From Bedellia somnulentella (Eukaryota > Arthropoda > Insecta > Lepidoptera > Bedelliidae), in assembly GCA_963576735.1 (NCBI GenBank), contig OY755188.1:16782745-16846744 (forward strand): 64,000 bases of DNA. Direction: 5' to 3'. The position numbers and the translations under genes are program-made. Positions within the stretch are counted from its first letter, which is position 1; every line of letters starts with the position of its first letter. Positions 20,231 through 32,640 of the stretch are shown piece by piece. The notes under the pieces were generated by a model. The model did no database searches, was not told the origin of the DNA, and saw nothing but the letters and a program-made list of their open reading frames with translations.

Positions 20231-20704
20231 ATAGTAGGGGAGGCGAAGCGGGGATTTTGAAATTTATGAGCTTGTCAGATTATTATATAGGGAGTATCCT
20301 TGTACTCTTTAATGTACCTCTACTGAGTATGAACTCTTCATTAGTTAGTTACAGTTAGAAAAGTGTATATCTGGATAATCTGACGATTTGGGCGTGGCGT
20401 TAAGAAATTAGATGGTGAAGAATCTTCAAGCTCTCGATGCGGGTGACGGCAGTGTTCCCGCGATAGTGTTTTGGCGGAATATTTGTACAAGCGTTAAGTC
20501 TAAACATTGTTGTTAAATTTCCTTTAAATGGCCAGAATAATGATATCCCTTACATAAATCGTCAGATTAATATATAATGGTTATTAGAAATATAAATCGC
20601 GTTAATACTATTAATGGCTGACGCGCTCGTGTATTCTCTCCTCTAATCCAATAGGTTTCTACGACGTTCTAGCAACTGCAGCATCCGGGGCTCCCCTACT
20701 GTGA
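20231..20704. mobile_element. MITE with AGTAGGGGAG inverted ends
   Basis: AGTAGGGGAG at the left and CTCCCCTACT at the right bound about 470 AT-rich bases with no ORF. TGA flanks both ends, compatible with a 3 bp target duplication. The superfamily is not certain. Confidence 0.55.
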
Positions 20705-20785
20705 TGTATTGAACTCGGTCGTTCTAATCGAAAATGAAATTTCGATTGAAACTCGCAATCCGCCTAAGGAATACTTAGTATTATT

Positions 20786-20880
20786 CCTCTGTCGTACATA
20801 CATACATATACTCACGTCGTTAATTCCCATTCGGGTAGGCAGAGACTATCTATATATCATAATAGCCGGCATCATGATTG
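20786..20880 (-). mobile_element. RTE 3' end fragment
   Basis: ACATACATATACTCACGTCG and GGGTAGGCAGAGACTATC match the complement of the RTE tail seen at 4300-4380. Only the last ~90 bases are present. Confidence 0.6.
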
Positions 20881-20934
20881 TGAGGAAAGTATTTTATTCG
20901 GCTCCTTACCACCGGTAAGGCTAGATCCCGGGCT

Positions 20935-21175
20935 CGTCCTACTCCTGCCCCCATACCATTGCGAACTTAATCCCATTGAACTGGTATGGGCGCAGGTAAG
21001 AGGTCATGTGGCCTTGAATGACAAAATATTTAAATGGCGTAGGTAAAATCCATCCCCCCAAAAATGAACAGGCTGTGTGTCTCACGCGATCAAAAAACCA
21101 GACAAAATGTGCAATCTCGACCACCTCATTGACGACGTGATTGATAAACCGGATCCCTATTCATTTGCATAATTA
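20935..21175 (+). pseudogene. Tc1/mariner-like transposase C-terminus
   Basis: PYHCELNPIELVWAQVRGHV is the conserved C-terminal block of DDE_3-type transposases, where E is the third catalytic acidic residue. It is followed after frame slips by CNLDHLIDDVIDKPDPYSFA and a stop. The N-terminal 80 percent is missing and the frame is broken. Confidence 0.7.
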
Positions 21176-21180
21176 ATTTA

Positions 21181-21388
21181 GACATAATATATATTAACAA
21201 AAAGTTTTTATACTAATAGTTGTTTTGCATAATACTATTAATGCATAACACGTTAAGCATAATATTTTTACTCATAACAAGTATGAGCCTAACCATGTTT
21301 AAACATAATATTAATAACCATAAGTATAAGAAAAGCATAAATATATCAAACCATAATTAAATAGTCATAAACAAGAAACGCACAATAT
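21181..21388. repeat. CATAA-rich degenerate repeat
   Basis: About 200 bases built of loosely repeated CATAATATT / CATAACA words. No ORF or RNA gene seen. It is the flank into which the hAT MITE inserted. Confidence 0.4.
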
Positions 21389-21396
21389 GTTACACC

Positions 21397-22375
21397 TAGG
21401 GAATGCAATCCCGCACTAAAATTTCAATTGCTGGATCCCGCGGTATTGAGAGGTTCAATCCCGCGGGATCCAGGTATTTGCGGGATCCCGCGTGTTTTTT
21501 TAAAGTAATTGAAAAAAGAGAGGAATCCTGTATCATAAACGAGACTATAGAACTTAAAATGAAAGTAAAAAATATTACTGAAACTATGTATTAAGTAATC
21601 AAATCACTATTCAGAAATAACAATTACAAAGATCAAAAACTATTACGCAACTATCCATTATTTTGGAAAAAGCTGCGCAAATGCGCATAAAACATAGCCT
21701 CTCAATAGTTTTGTGAAACTATTTATTAAGTTATCAAATCAATCAGTCACTAATTAGAAACTAGTGGCTAACCCTGGCGCGACTACGTCGCGTCCTATAA
21801 AATGAGTTTATTTTGAAATTTTCCGACCAATCACAGCGCAGCAGCAGAATTTCTAAAGAATTTTTCTGATTTGCCGGTTTGAAAAAATTCCGACCAATCA
21901 CAGCGCATCTCTGATCGACTAAAGTTTGCGCGCGCTTATGACACTCAAGCAAAGTCTATGGGCCAAAATCGAAACTTTGAAATTCTGTGACAATTAACTT
22001 AATCCAGATACATCAGATGTCTGAATTTTGTACACACCACGGCCTGTACTGTACTGTAACTGTACAAAACGATACCTGAACCAAATTTCTAGCTTAACTC
22101 ATCGCGTCACAGGCTTCCGGGCAAGAAAGAGGCTTACAGAAATAATATATAAAGATATATAAAAATAAAATAACTATTACAAACAAACAAAATCAATTAT
22201 TCATTATTTTGGAAGTAGCTGCGCATAAAACACAGCGTGTCAATGGTTTTGTCAGACACATCATGTCAACAAATCCCGCGGGATCCCGCACGATTTAGGC
22301 GCGGGACTGGTCCCGCAAAAATGGTGCGGGATCCCGGTATTTCGGGATCCCGGTATCCCGGTATTGCATTTCCTA
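21397..22375. mobile_element. hAT-type MITE with clean 8 bp target duplication
   Basis: GTTACACC is duplicated at 21389-21396 and 22376-22383. The ends TAGGGAATGCAATCCCG and CGGTATTGCATTTCCTA are inverted repeats, followed inward by GGGATCCCGC-rich palindromic blocks on both sides. The interior is AT-rich, with two direct copies of CCGACCAATCACAGCGCA near 21820 and 21890. There is no transposase. Confidence 0.85.
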
Positions 22376-22383
22376 GTTACACC

Positions 22384-23003
22384 TTACGCAAAATAACCTG
22401 ATATATCTTGATTCCGCAATATTGTTTTTCCGAAGAATCACTGTGCCATAAAATCATTTTCCATGTGTTTAAAATACTAGTACTGAATTAAGTATTGAAG
22501 GATGCCTACAAATTTGCTGTGAATAATTTTGCAGGCATATTTTATGTAGATAGTTTCCCCCACCCCCGTCCCCTGCATGGAAGAGTACAGGCAAGCAAGC
22601 AAGCATTTATTTATTCATTTGAGAAACAAATGGTACAGAATATTTCAAGCAAAAGAAAAATACAGAGAACTTTTTTAGACCAATAAAATTTCTACAAATA
22701 GTTGAGTATAGAAAATCGCAAATTAAAATAAGTATTGAAACAAAATAATTGTACATCGGCTCTGAGATGGATAATTTAGAGATGAATATCATTTAAATGA
22801 ATCAGATTGTCATCCCCACCAGACCAAACAACTATAACAATATTAAAAAATATACATAGGTAATTTATTATGATATATATTATTATTATAAGATATACCT
22901 AACTAAGATACTCAAATTAGTAAATAAAAATACATAAATTAATACTATATATAAATTAATAATATGTAAGATAATTATGAATAAAAGTACTTTAAACATA
23001 CTT
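22384..23003. other. AT-rich DNA with a LINE-tail-like segment
   Basis: GCAAGCAAGCATTTATTTATTC at about 22592 followed by a gradual AT-rich run resembles the reversed 3' end of a LINE. No coding sequence is recognisable. Confidence 0.35.
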
Positions 23004-23371
23004 TAAAATAACATAACATAAACATAAATGTTCACGCCGAATATCCCCGAAGGGGTTGGCAGAGGTACTAATACTTTTGAACATCACGTGACTTTGTCAC
23101 CTGGTGTTCAGAGTACCCACGTTTTGCATGGACAGTGTACTCACGTGATAGGGGGCAGGCCTATCGCCGTTTTGTACGAATACACTGTCACATGACTAAG
23201 TACAACTCAGCCATGTGGGTTTCCTCACGATGTTTTCCCTCACCGTTAACAACCATGATAAATAAACCACACATATGTCTTTAGAAAAGACAAATTGGTG
23301 TAGGCCCGACCCAGGATTTGAACACTAGTCGTTTGCACGATAACCGAGTGTTCTACCCACTGGGCTAACAC
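23004..23371 (-). mobile_element. SINE1 copy
   Basis: Near-complete copy of family 1, with the (TAACA)n tail at the left and the tRNA-like head (GATAACCGAGTGTTCTACCC) at the right. Confidence 0.8.
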
Positions 23372-23532
23372 TTTAAAATAAATAAATACATAATTCAAAT
23401 AATTATATCATTAGAACATTATAAGATTTAAGGTCGATCGGCTGATTCAAAAAACTCCGATTGTTTACAAAAGTTCTTAATTTGAGTAAATGATAAATCA
23501 AAAATATCAGCTTTGGATAATTTAATTTGGTA

Positions 23533-23700
23533 GATTCCTTAGCCACATTTGGAAAATTTGGTGGGGAAAAGATGGTGAGATAAAGGTTGTTGCATCGCCC
23601 AAAAATCCCTTAAAAGCCCCATTCCATTAGTTGCCTCTTACGAACACCCACCAGAAGAAATGGGGTTGTGCTATTCTAAGCCGTCACTACACAGCATAAA
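23533..23700 (-). mobile_element. SINE2 partial copy
   Basis: Reverse of family 2, from about GATTCCTTAGCCACATTTGG to CTAAGCCGTCACTACACAGC. The 3' tail portion is lost. Confidence 0.65.
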
Positions 23701-23951
23701 TATAAATTTTCTTAACAATAAAGTAAACAAAGCAATGGCAATTAAAACTCTCCACCTATAACAATTTAACTAAAAACAACAGCTTACCTATTACTCCAGT
23801 ATATGTTTTAGTGAAAATTTTATACAAAATCAAATAATTCAAAAAACAAAATAGTTGTGAATATTATAATGCTATATTATTTATTTATTTATTCATTCAT
23901 AAACATAACCATTACAGATTTAAATAAATAATAATAAAATACTGCCAAACA

Positions 23952-24212
23952 ACATACATACATATACTCACGGCTATATTTCCCTAGAAGCTAGAAGGGG
24001 TAGCCAGAGCTAAGGAATCACAAATTCCTCAGCCACTTTTGGAAGTTGAGTGGGGAAACGATGGTGAAAATAAAGGTTTTTGGTAATGGGTCTCCAGCCG
24101 CATCGCCCAAAAATCCAATGAAAAGCCCCAATACCCTTAGTCGCTTCTTACGACACCCGTGGGTAGAAAGGGGTAGCAACATTCTAAGCCGGCACTACAC
24201 GGCAAACCACTA
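23952..24212 (-). mobile_element. SINE2 full copy
   Basis: Starts with the reversed tail ACATACATACATATACTCACG and ends TCTAAGCCGGCACTACACGG. It is full length for this family. Confidence 0.75.
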
Positions 24213-25560
24213 TTAAGGGAATCAGATAGTTATAATTTTGATGATAGCCTTTTAAATGTATTTTCTTCAATCATTCAATATTTTCACCAAATTATGGTGT
24301 CTTTCCGTCTGTTATTACATTGTTTGAAAAATAATTAAAGTATATTTGCAATCTCACACGTGGTAAGAAATTCCTTGACTTTTGTTTACTTTACAGTTAT
24401 AATTGGTACACTTCCGAAACACTCACGATGGCATTTTGCATTTATTTTGTCAAGGAATTCAGAGCTTAGTTGTATAAAATATGTTATTTACTTACCTTAT
24501 ACAGAAGAAGAAGACTTAAAAAAATCTTATTGAGAAGAGAATGGCACTTCGACGAACGACACCGACGCGACGACACTAAACATAACATAAACATAAACAA
24601 ACAAGCACATGGCCACAGACATGAGTAATGAGTATGAAATATTGTCATGTCGATAAAATCACTGTGACTGCCATGCATGGATCTGCCTTCCACAAAAGTC
24701 ACAGTGACACGATATGAAATAACTACGTTAGAAACAGTTACAAAATAACAACGTTCCAAACTAACTCTGTTGCTTGTTTTGTTTCGTTCCTTGGAACCAA
24801 TAACTGCGGTCACCATAAATAAGAGTGTGCGCGGTATCAGTATGGCGGATTCTATACTGCCAATACTAATATTTATAATTTTTTTTTTATTTTTTTATTT
24901 GTTGTGTATTTTCCTGTGCACTGAATAAAATTTTTTTTTCTTTCTTTCTTTCTTTCTTCTAATTCACGTATTTGATATTTTTACCAATTTGTAAATTTTA
25001 GCGTTATTGTAATATAATTAAGATATGAGATCGACAGAACATGTTTTACATTGATGAATTGCCAAGATTTTCAGTTATCTCAGTTTGTATTATATCTTAT
25101 CTGTTTTTATCAACAAAGATCTTTCAAAAAATCTGACTGTAACCAAGCAACAAACTACAAATAAACATTGTTGTAGCAACAATCATTTTGTGAAATTAAA
25201 CAAAAAAAATAAGCTCACCCATTGGCTGCTGAAGTGAATTGAAGAAAGTGGACCCGAACTACACCCAATCAAATCGACTATAGGACCAATCAAATCGACT
25301 ATACGATACGCTCATGGTCATGGATACGATATGTCATTTTGATTGACATTTTTTATACATTTTATTGATTTGTAAATGAAAACAGCTTATGGTCGAAAAA
25401 ATGTCGATTGGAACTGTCAAGCGCTCGGAAAATTTGATTATGATTTTCTGAAAAATAATCAAGAAAACGAATATTTCCAGCAGTAAATCATACTAAATGA
25501 ACGGAAAATAACTTTTTTGCAATCAAACGGCCAGATTGGATTCGATTGTCCGGCGGATGG
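24213..25560. other. AT-rich intergenic DNA
   Basis: No supported gene. It contains an isolated SINE1-type tail (CATAACATAAACATAAACA) near 24575, a poly-T/CTTT microsatellite at 24880-24955, and a repeated CAATCAAATCGACTATA word near 25270-25305. Confidence 0.4.
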
Positions 25561-25678
25561 TGATTAGACAACACGTGTTATCTGTTTGATTAAATTTATT
25601 CGCTCATCTAGTTCATTCATTGTTGTAATATAGTTTATCTGTAGTTGTTGATTATTTTACATTTAGCTTGTAAATATA

Positions 25679-27330
25679 ATGAGTATTGATTCACCTAGTC
25701 CCCCTCGCCCTCCAGATCCTCCTCCTGAGGAGATGGATATATATAGCTCGCCTCCTGTATTTTCAAGTGAAGCTCGTAAACGTCCATTTTCAATTAACAA
25801 TGACAATATAATTTCAAAAAAGATTATTGTGAATTCTGAGGTGGCTTCCGCTTCCATCCAAACGGTTTATGTGGATGAAGCGTTTGCCAATGGGTTAAAG
25901 GAGTACACCAATGATGATAAGGGTCCCTTTATTGTTCACGTTTTTCGCGAAGAGCCTGACCCAGCAGCAGGGTTATCTATCAGACCTTTAAAATTTGGTC
26001 AATTCTTACATAAATCGAACCTGACCAAAAATATTATTAAAGATGGTTTGAAAAAGATTGGAAGAAACCGTATTTCGGTTGAATTTAACTCTGCTTTAGC
26101 TGCTAACGATTTTGCATCTTGCCAACTCATTTCTTTAGCCAAATTCAAATGCTCTATTCCATCTTATAATGTTACTCGAATGGGCATAATAAAAGGGGTC
26201 CCCGTTGATTGGTCAATGGAAGAATTTAGTTAACTCCATTGAGCTTCCAAATAATTGTGGAAAAATTCTCAAAGCTCGCAGACTCAGCCGAAAATCTCTT
26301 GATGATGCTAATTCACCTAAATGGCTACCAACTCAATCGGTGGTTTTGACATTCCAAGGTCAAAATCTCCCCCAGTATATATATTCTTATAATAATTCTC
26401 TTCGAGTGGAGACTTATCTCCTCCCAACCATTCAGTGTCTTAACTGCTGCAGATTTGGACATGTTCAAAATCAATGCCGTTCTAAACCTAGGTGTTATAA
26501 ATGTTCACAATCTCACAATGGCTGTAATTGTGACATTACTATTGAATACTCGGCTTGCTTATTCTGTTCAGGAAAACACTTCGCTACTGATAAACGATGT
26601 CCGGAATTCCTTTCGAATTAGTAATAATTCGGAGGTAGGAAACGCAAACACTACTTTAACGTGTAAAAGAAATAAAGGATAGAAGAATTTCGCACTGGCA
26701 GCCAACTGACACGGTAGCTCAGTTGGCAGAGCGTCCGGGGCGTTTACCCGAGGTCGCGGGTTCGATCCCCGCCTGTGTCGAAATTTTTCTTTCCTTTATT
26801 TATTCTTTATTTATTAGTGATGTCCGGAATTTTCCCGACAAAAATCAATAAAATTGGTAATGTCTCAGGACTCTATATCATACTCAGATGCCTCTTCTCG
26901 TTTTCCTCCTGTAAGACGTTCTTACGCTGACGTGGCCTCTGAACTATTTACTGCCCCAAATCAATTTAATTATTCACATTCTTCTACTTCTCAAGTCCAA
27001 CAACCAGTTTCGTATAAAAAAACTATATATAAGTCTCCAAAACCTCATACATACTCTGGTAAAGGTTATGACAGAATTGCTCATTCTGAAATTATCAGAC
27101 CAGAACCTTCATCACTTCAAAATGGGTGCGCTCTTTTGGCGTCTCGGCATGATTCTATTTCTCCATATGATAATTTAATCGAACTTTTGGCTTCGGCCCT
27201 TATAAATATCATATCAAAATATAATGACTGTTTACCGGAAAACGTTGCTGCTTTACTGAATAAACTTAACCTCTGTATCAACAATAATGGCCAAACTAAC
27301 CATTCTTCAATGGAACTGCCAGAGTGTTAG
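25679..27330 (+). pseudogene. LINE ORF1 (gag-like, zinc knuckles), broken
   Basis: Starts at ATG 25679 with a proline-rich N-terminus. A frameshift near 26222-26230 moves the reading to the frame ending at 26608. That part carries three CCHC-type knuckles (CLNCCRFGHVQNQC, CYKCSQSHNGC, CLFCSGKHFATDKRC) that would bind the element RNA. A 210 bp tRNA-like repeat then interrupts, and the frame resumes at 26832 (SRQKSIKLVMSQDS) to a stop at 27330. ORF2 overlaps its last 44 bases. Confidence 0.8.
26609..26818 (+). mobile_element. tRNA-like repeat inserted in ORF1
   Basis: GATGTCCGGAATT is duplicated at 26596-26608 and 26819-26831, a 13 bp target duplication. The tRNA-like body is 26708-26779, with intact A and B boxes, followed by a TTTTT run that could end RNA polymerase III transcription. 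About 100 bases of family sequence precede it. Confidence 0.85.
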
Positions 27331-30300
27331 AGCTAAAAAATCCGAACTTCTTTATTTATTAAAAAAGTTTGATCCTGCCATCATTGCCCTCTCGGAGACA
27401 TGGCTAGTTAAGGATTCCCTTTTCAGGGTGCCTGGCTATGCTTGCCTCCGGGATGACAGGGATGTTAGGGGTGGCGGTAGTGCTCTTCTTATAAGACGGG
27501 ATATATCTTTTTCCCAAATTGCTCTACCTCCCTCAGTGTCTAATATTTATATTACTGCGGTCAAAATTCTAGACTACTCCATTTTATCAGTTTATATTCC
27601 TCATCCTTCATCTTCTATCATTCTTGAACTTTCTTCTATTCTCTCTTCTATTCCTCATCCCATGATTGTCATGGGTGATCTCAACTGTCATCACACTATG
27701 TGGGGTTGTCATCATACTGATAGTTTTTCTCCTCTTATCTTAGAGTTTTGCGATACATTGGACATTTGCATTATGAATGATGGTTCTCCTACTCGCAGAG
27801 TGCTACCTACACAAGATTCTAGAAGTGCTGTAGACTTAACTATTTCATCTCCATCTGTGGCTAGATCTTTCAATTGGTCAGTTTTATCCAATTCGTGTGG
27901 AAGTGATCACTTCCCTATTATTATCTCCTCTTCAATAACTATTCCTACTCTTCCAAATTTAGCTCCCCTTTTGCAGTATAGACTGGAATCAGCAAATTGG
28001 GATGACTATAAGTTATCGTTAGAAAATAAATTATCTGCGTTTCCGGTTCTTTCACAGAATAACGTAATAGATTGTTACACATTTTTTGTTAATGCGATGA
28101 TATTCTCTGCAGACAATAATTTCCCCAAAAAAAAACCGCTCGCCAATCATCATTCATCTCCTGCTTGGTGGGATAGAGAATGTTCCGAAATTATCCGTGT
28201 AAGACGTAATGCTGAAATTAACTATAACCTTGACATGACGACAGAAAATTTCCTCTTGTATCAAGAGGCAGCGGCAAGATGTCGTAAAACTTTAAAAAAT
28301 AAAAAAAGACAAAGCTGGAAGAGTTTTTGCCAATCTTTACACCCTAGAACCCCGGCTGCTGTTGTTTGGAAACAAATCAAACGATTCCGATCTGCTCTGA
28401 CTTCTGGTCCTTATAATTATACGTCCAACTGCTTCTCTTGGCTCGAGTCTTTTATAGATCGTTTGGCTCCTCCCATGGTTCCATCTAAGCATATGCTACA
28501 GTATAACCTATTAAGTATTACTTCTACTAATGATCTTGATCGTCCTTTTTCTGCTGATGAATTGGAATGTGCTATGAAAGGTCTGGTAGACTCTAGTCCC
28601 GGTGAAGATGGGATCCCTTATTCCTTTCTGGTCAACTCTGGTCAAAAGGCCAAGCATTTTTTTTTGGATATTATTAACATATTTTTTTCTACAGGTGTTA
28701 TACCCGACACATGGCGTTCTCAAATTATTATTCCACTATTGAAATATGGAAAACCTTCTTCTTCTGCTTCATCTTATCGTCCAATTGCATTGTCATCAGT
28801 ACTTCTTAAAGTCACAGAACATCTCATCAAGAATCGTCTGGAATGGTTTGTAGAAAACCAAGGGCTTATTGCTAAATCTCAGTTTGGCTTTCGCAAAGGT
28901 ATGAGTACAATGGATAACTTGAGCATTATAATAACTGATATCCGTTCTTCTTATGCCAAAAAGGAATATGTAGTGGCTGTTTTTCTTGACATTCTTTCAG
29001 CCTATGATAATGTTTTACTCCCATTGCTCAGACAAATTTTACTTGATTTGAATGTGCCTGTGAAGTTAACTCATTTTATATTTAATCTCCTAACTTCAAG
29101 ATCTATTAGCATTCGCTCTCAATCTTCTTCATCTCCGTCTCCCGCAAGACTTGTCTGGAAAGGTCTCCCCCAGGGATCTGTGCTTAGTCCTCTACTTTAT
29201 AATCTTTACACATCACTCTTAGAATACTCCGTGACAAGCTTTTGCAACATATTACAATATGCTGATGACATTTGTCTCTATGTATCTGCTAAAGATATTT
29301 CTGTAGCTGAACAACGTATCAACCGAGCCCTTGATTACCTTGATTCCTGGTTATCTGAACATGGTCTTTCCGTTTCAGCTCCTAAGAGCAAATCAATAAT
29401 TTTTACTCGCAACTATAACGTTCCCTCCGTTTGTATTAAAGTAAATGATGTAGTAATTCCAACTGTTGATAATGTTAAATTTTTAGGGGTCATTTTAGAC
29501 TCTAGGCTATCAGGAAATGCTCATATTAATTATATAGTTGAAAAATGCGAAAAGAGCATTAATGTTATACGGTGTTTATCTGGTGTGTGGTGGGGTTCTC
29601 ATCCCTTCACCCAAAAATTGCTCTATAACGCTATTGTTCGCAGCCATTTTGACTATGGTCTATTCTTACTATGCCCTTGCAGTAAGTTAGCTTTAGAAAA
29701 AATTAACAAACTGCAATCTAAATGCCTCCGTATTATATTGGGTGCAATGAAGTCGTCTCCAATTAATGCCATGCAAGTTGAATGTGCAGAGTGCCCTTTA
29801 TCAATCAGAAGACAATACCTTTGCGACCGATTCCTATTCAAAGTTGCTCAATCTTCGTCTCACCCCCTTATGGATAAACTCCGGATTCTCAATTCATTAA
29901 ATACTTCTGACAGAGAATTCCCACTTCTAAGAAGTTATAACTTTCTTCAAAATTTGCAAAATCCTATTTCCCAATATTCTACTAATCCTTTGTTCCTAAT
30001 CCCCTACGAAGCTCTTATTTTCCAGCCTAATATTTTATTTAACCTCGGTATTCATAAAGATCTTCCCGACCCTAACAAGTCCCTGAGGTCTTGCATCTCA
30101 GAAACAATGTCGGATAGACTTGAAATTTACACTGACGCTTCTAAACTTGACAATAGTCTTGTTGGTGCAGCTGCATGGATTCCCAAATACAAAATCATAC
30201 TATCTCAAAAATGTCCAGCCGAATCATCCGTCTTTACTGGTGAATCTGTTGCTATTTTAGAAGCTATTAAGTTCTGTATATCTCATAACATACAAAAAGC

Positions 30301-30995
30301 GTTAATTCTGTCTGATTGCCTGAGCAGTTTACAAGCCATAACATCCAATCCATTTAGAAGTAAGAATAAATTCCCCATTATATTAGAAATCAAAAACCAT
30401 CTCTTCACTTGTCATTCGAAAAAAATTGACATTATCATTGGCTGGATTCCCAGTCACTGTGGCATTTCTGGAAATGAGTTGGCTGATAATTATGCCAAAT
30501 TAGCCATTAGTTCCGGCTGTATTGATTACTCAATAATCTATAGTCATGATTTATGCTCGTTAGCCAGGCCTCGAATGTTTGAATCTTGGAAATTGCTTTG
30601 GCTCCAGTCAAAATCTTTAAAAGGTAAATATTACGGTGATATCCAGGGTGACGACATTCCGTCTAGACCTTGGTTTTTCAAATGTAAATCTGCTGACATT
30701 TGTACCCATTTGGGTAGCATCCACTATTTGTAGACTTCGTTTAGGTCATTCGTGTACTCCGGTTCACCTTGCTAAAATAAGGATAAGGGACAGTTCGATT
30801 TGCGAGTGTGGATTAGATGAAGGAACAGTTGACCATATTTTTTTCGCATGTCCTAATTTATCATTTTCTTTATATGATGTTTTGCCTCCTTTCATCCCTC
30901 TTCCTACTAATTTTAAATGTTTACTTTGTTTTGTATATACCCCATTCATTAAAACTTTGTGTCATTTCATCAAGGTCCATAATATAAAATTATAA
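27287..30995 (+). pseudogene. LINE ORF2: AP endonuclease, RT, RNase H
   Basis: Starts at ATG 27287 and is open to 30733 (1148 codons). The N-terminus has the AP-endonuclease blocks LQWNCQSVRAKK, ALSETWL, MGDLNCHHTMWG and GSDHFPI. RT blocks are YRPIALSS, AVFLDILSAYDN, GLPQGSVLSPLLYN and YADDICLY. The RNase H domain is EIYTDASK, FTGESVAILEA, LSDCLSS and WIPSHCGISGNELAD, with all acidic residues present. A one-base slip near 30715 shifts the last ~90 codons to the frame ending at 30995, which carries a CECGLDEGTVDHIFFAC zinc-like motif. It is otherwise intact, so insertion was recent. Confidence 0.85.
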
Positions 30996-31018
30996 TGCAT
31001 TATTTTTGTTCATATTGT

Positions 31019-32640
31019 TAATTTTGTCTTCTTCTTATTCGTGTGAGAGTGTCAAATCTTCATAGTGCATGCAGCCAATGCTTCACGACTGCTATCGCTT
31101 TAGGCGTTGCTTTCAGCAAGTCTTCAGTAGTGCAGGTGTAAGGACAGTCTGGGCACTGTAGCAGGTGTTGGCTATCATGGTTCTGGCCACAGGCGCAATT
31201 GGTGCTGGCGTCTGGTGGCAGGAATCCCCATCTTTTCACGTTGTCGCGTGTCCGTGCCACGCCAACTCTGAGCCGGTTGAGTCCCTTCCACACCGCCCAT
31301 TTCTCAGACGCCCCCGCCGGTAGGTGCTCTGCCGGAGCAAAGAGTTCGTCCTGCTTCGCCAGTTGCCCTTTCCATGTTTCGAGGCGAGCTTCTTGTGGTG
31401 TTGCGTGTTGGAGTGGTTTATTCCTGGCAAAGCTTTTACGGGACTTAAGGCGCTCTTGAGTCGGTGAGTGAGAGTAGAGCATGTGCCGCCTGTCATGCAG
31501 TTGTTTCGTCCGTTCGATCGCAGTTGCTACATCACGCCGCACATTTGGGGGTGCTATTCCCGCCAGCTGGTAGAGTTTTGATGTGGGCGTGGGTTTGAGG
31601 CAACCGGTTACGAGTCTGCAGGTTTCGTTCACTGCAATATCGACTTGACGAGCATGCGCAGAGTTTTTCCATGCTGGGCAAGCATACTCCGCCGCGGATA
31701 TACTGAGGGCGAGAGCAGTAGTGCGCAACGTGTGTGGGTTAGCTCCCCAGGTGCTACCTGTCATGCGACGCAAGATGTTGTTCCGAGCCGACACTTTCTG
31801 CTTGGTGTTAAAACAGTGCTTCTTGAATGTTAGGGTTCTGTCCATAGTGACGCCAAGATATTTAGGGGCGAACGTGTGTTCCAGTGGTTTGCTTTCCCAT
31901 GTTACCTTTAGCTCTCTGGAGGCCTCTCTGTTTTTGAGGTGAAATGCCGACACTTGGGTTTTCGCGGGGTTCGGCTTGAGTTGGTTGCTAACGTAGTATG
32001 CTGAGAGAGTTTCTAACGTCTTTGACAAGCTCTCCTCCACCTCTTCAAAAGATTTCCTCTGTGATGTTAGCGCAAGGTCGTCTGCGAAGAGGAAATGCCT
32101 CATGCCTTCGCAAATTGGCTGGTCATTTGTGTAGACATTGAACAAGGCCGGGGCCAGGACGCTTCCCTGTGGGAGTCCATTTTTCTGCCGTCGCCATCTG
32201 CTATCTTGTTGTTGGAAGGAGACATAGAATCTGCGGTTGGACAGTATCCGTTGGATAACCAGGCACAGCTTATGATCTTTCGTGACTTCGTACAATTTAA
32301 CGATAAGCTTCCTGTGGTTAACTGTGTCATAGGCTGCTGTTAGGTCGACAAAGACAGCTCCAGTTACCATTCCTTTTTGAAACCCATCTTCGATATGCTG
32401 TGTCAGGTTTATGACCTGGGATGTGCAAGATTTTCCTGGCCGAAACCCTGCTTGCTCGTCTATGAATCGTTCCTCTAGGGTATTGGCTATGCGTTCCAGT
32501 ATAAGGCGTTCGAAGATTTTGAAAGTGTGGCAGAGCAATGATATTGGCCTATAACTTTTCGGATCGGATGGCTCTTTACCGGGCTTGAGGAGGGCCACTA
32601 CATGGGACCTGAGCCATAGTTTCGGGCCATAGTTTTGAGC
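31019..32640 (-). pseudogene. Jockey-like LINE RT, 5' truncated
   Basis: Open on - to the stop at 31060, with about 530 residues after the truncation point near 32640. RT blocks: VVALLKPGKEP, SYRPISLLCHTFKIFERL, EQAGFRPGKSCTSQ, AVFVDLTAAYDTV, NGLPQGSVLAPALFN and FADDLALTS. The C-terminal region has PKYLGVTMDRTLTF and CACGQNHDSQHLLQCPDC. The endonuclease domain and ORF1 are missing. The short 3' UTR ends in an AAGAAGAAGAC-type tail at about 31019-31030, tail to tail with the preceding LINE. There are no stops in the surviving part. Confidence 0.8.

Larger units (their letters stand above)
25560..31018 (+). mobile_element. Near-full-length RNase H-bearing LINE (I/R1/LOA-like group)
   Basis: Contains a 5' UTR of about 120 bases, ORF1 with zinc knuckles, and an overlapping ORF2 with endonuclease, RT and RNase H. 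It carries few lesions: one frameshift and one SINE insertion in ORF1, and one frameshift near the end of ORF2. The 3' end is near 31018, where a jockey-like element on the other strand begins. RNase H places it outside the typical jockey and CR1 clades. Confidence 0.8.
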
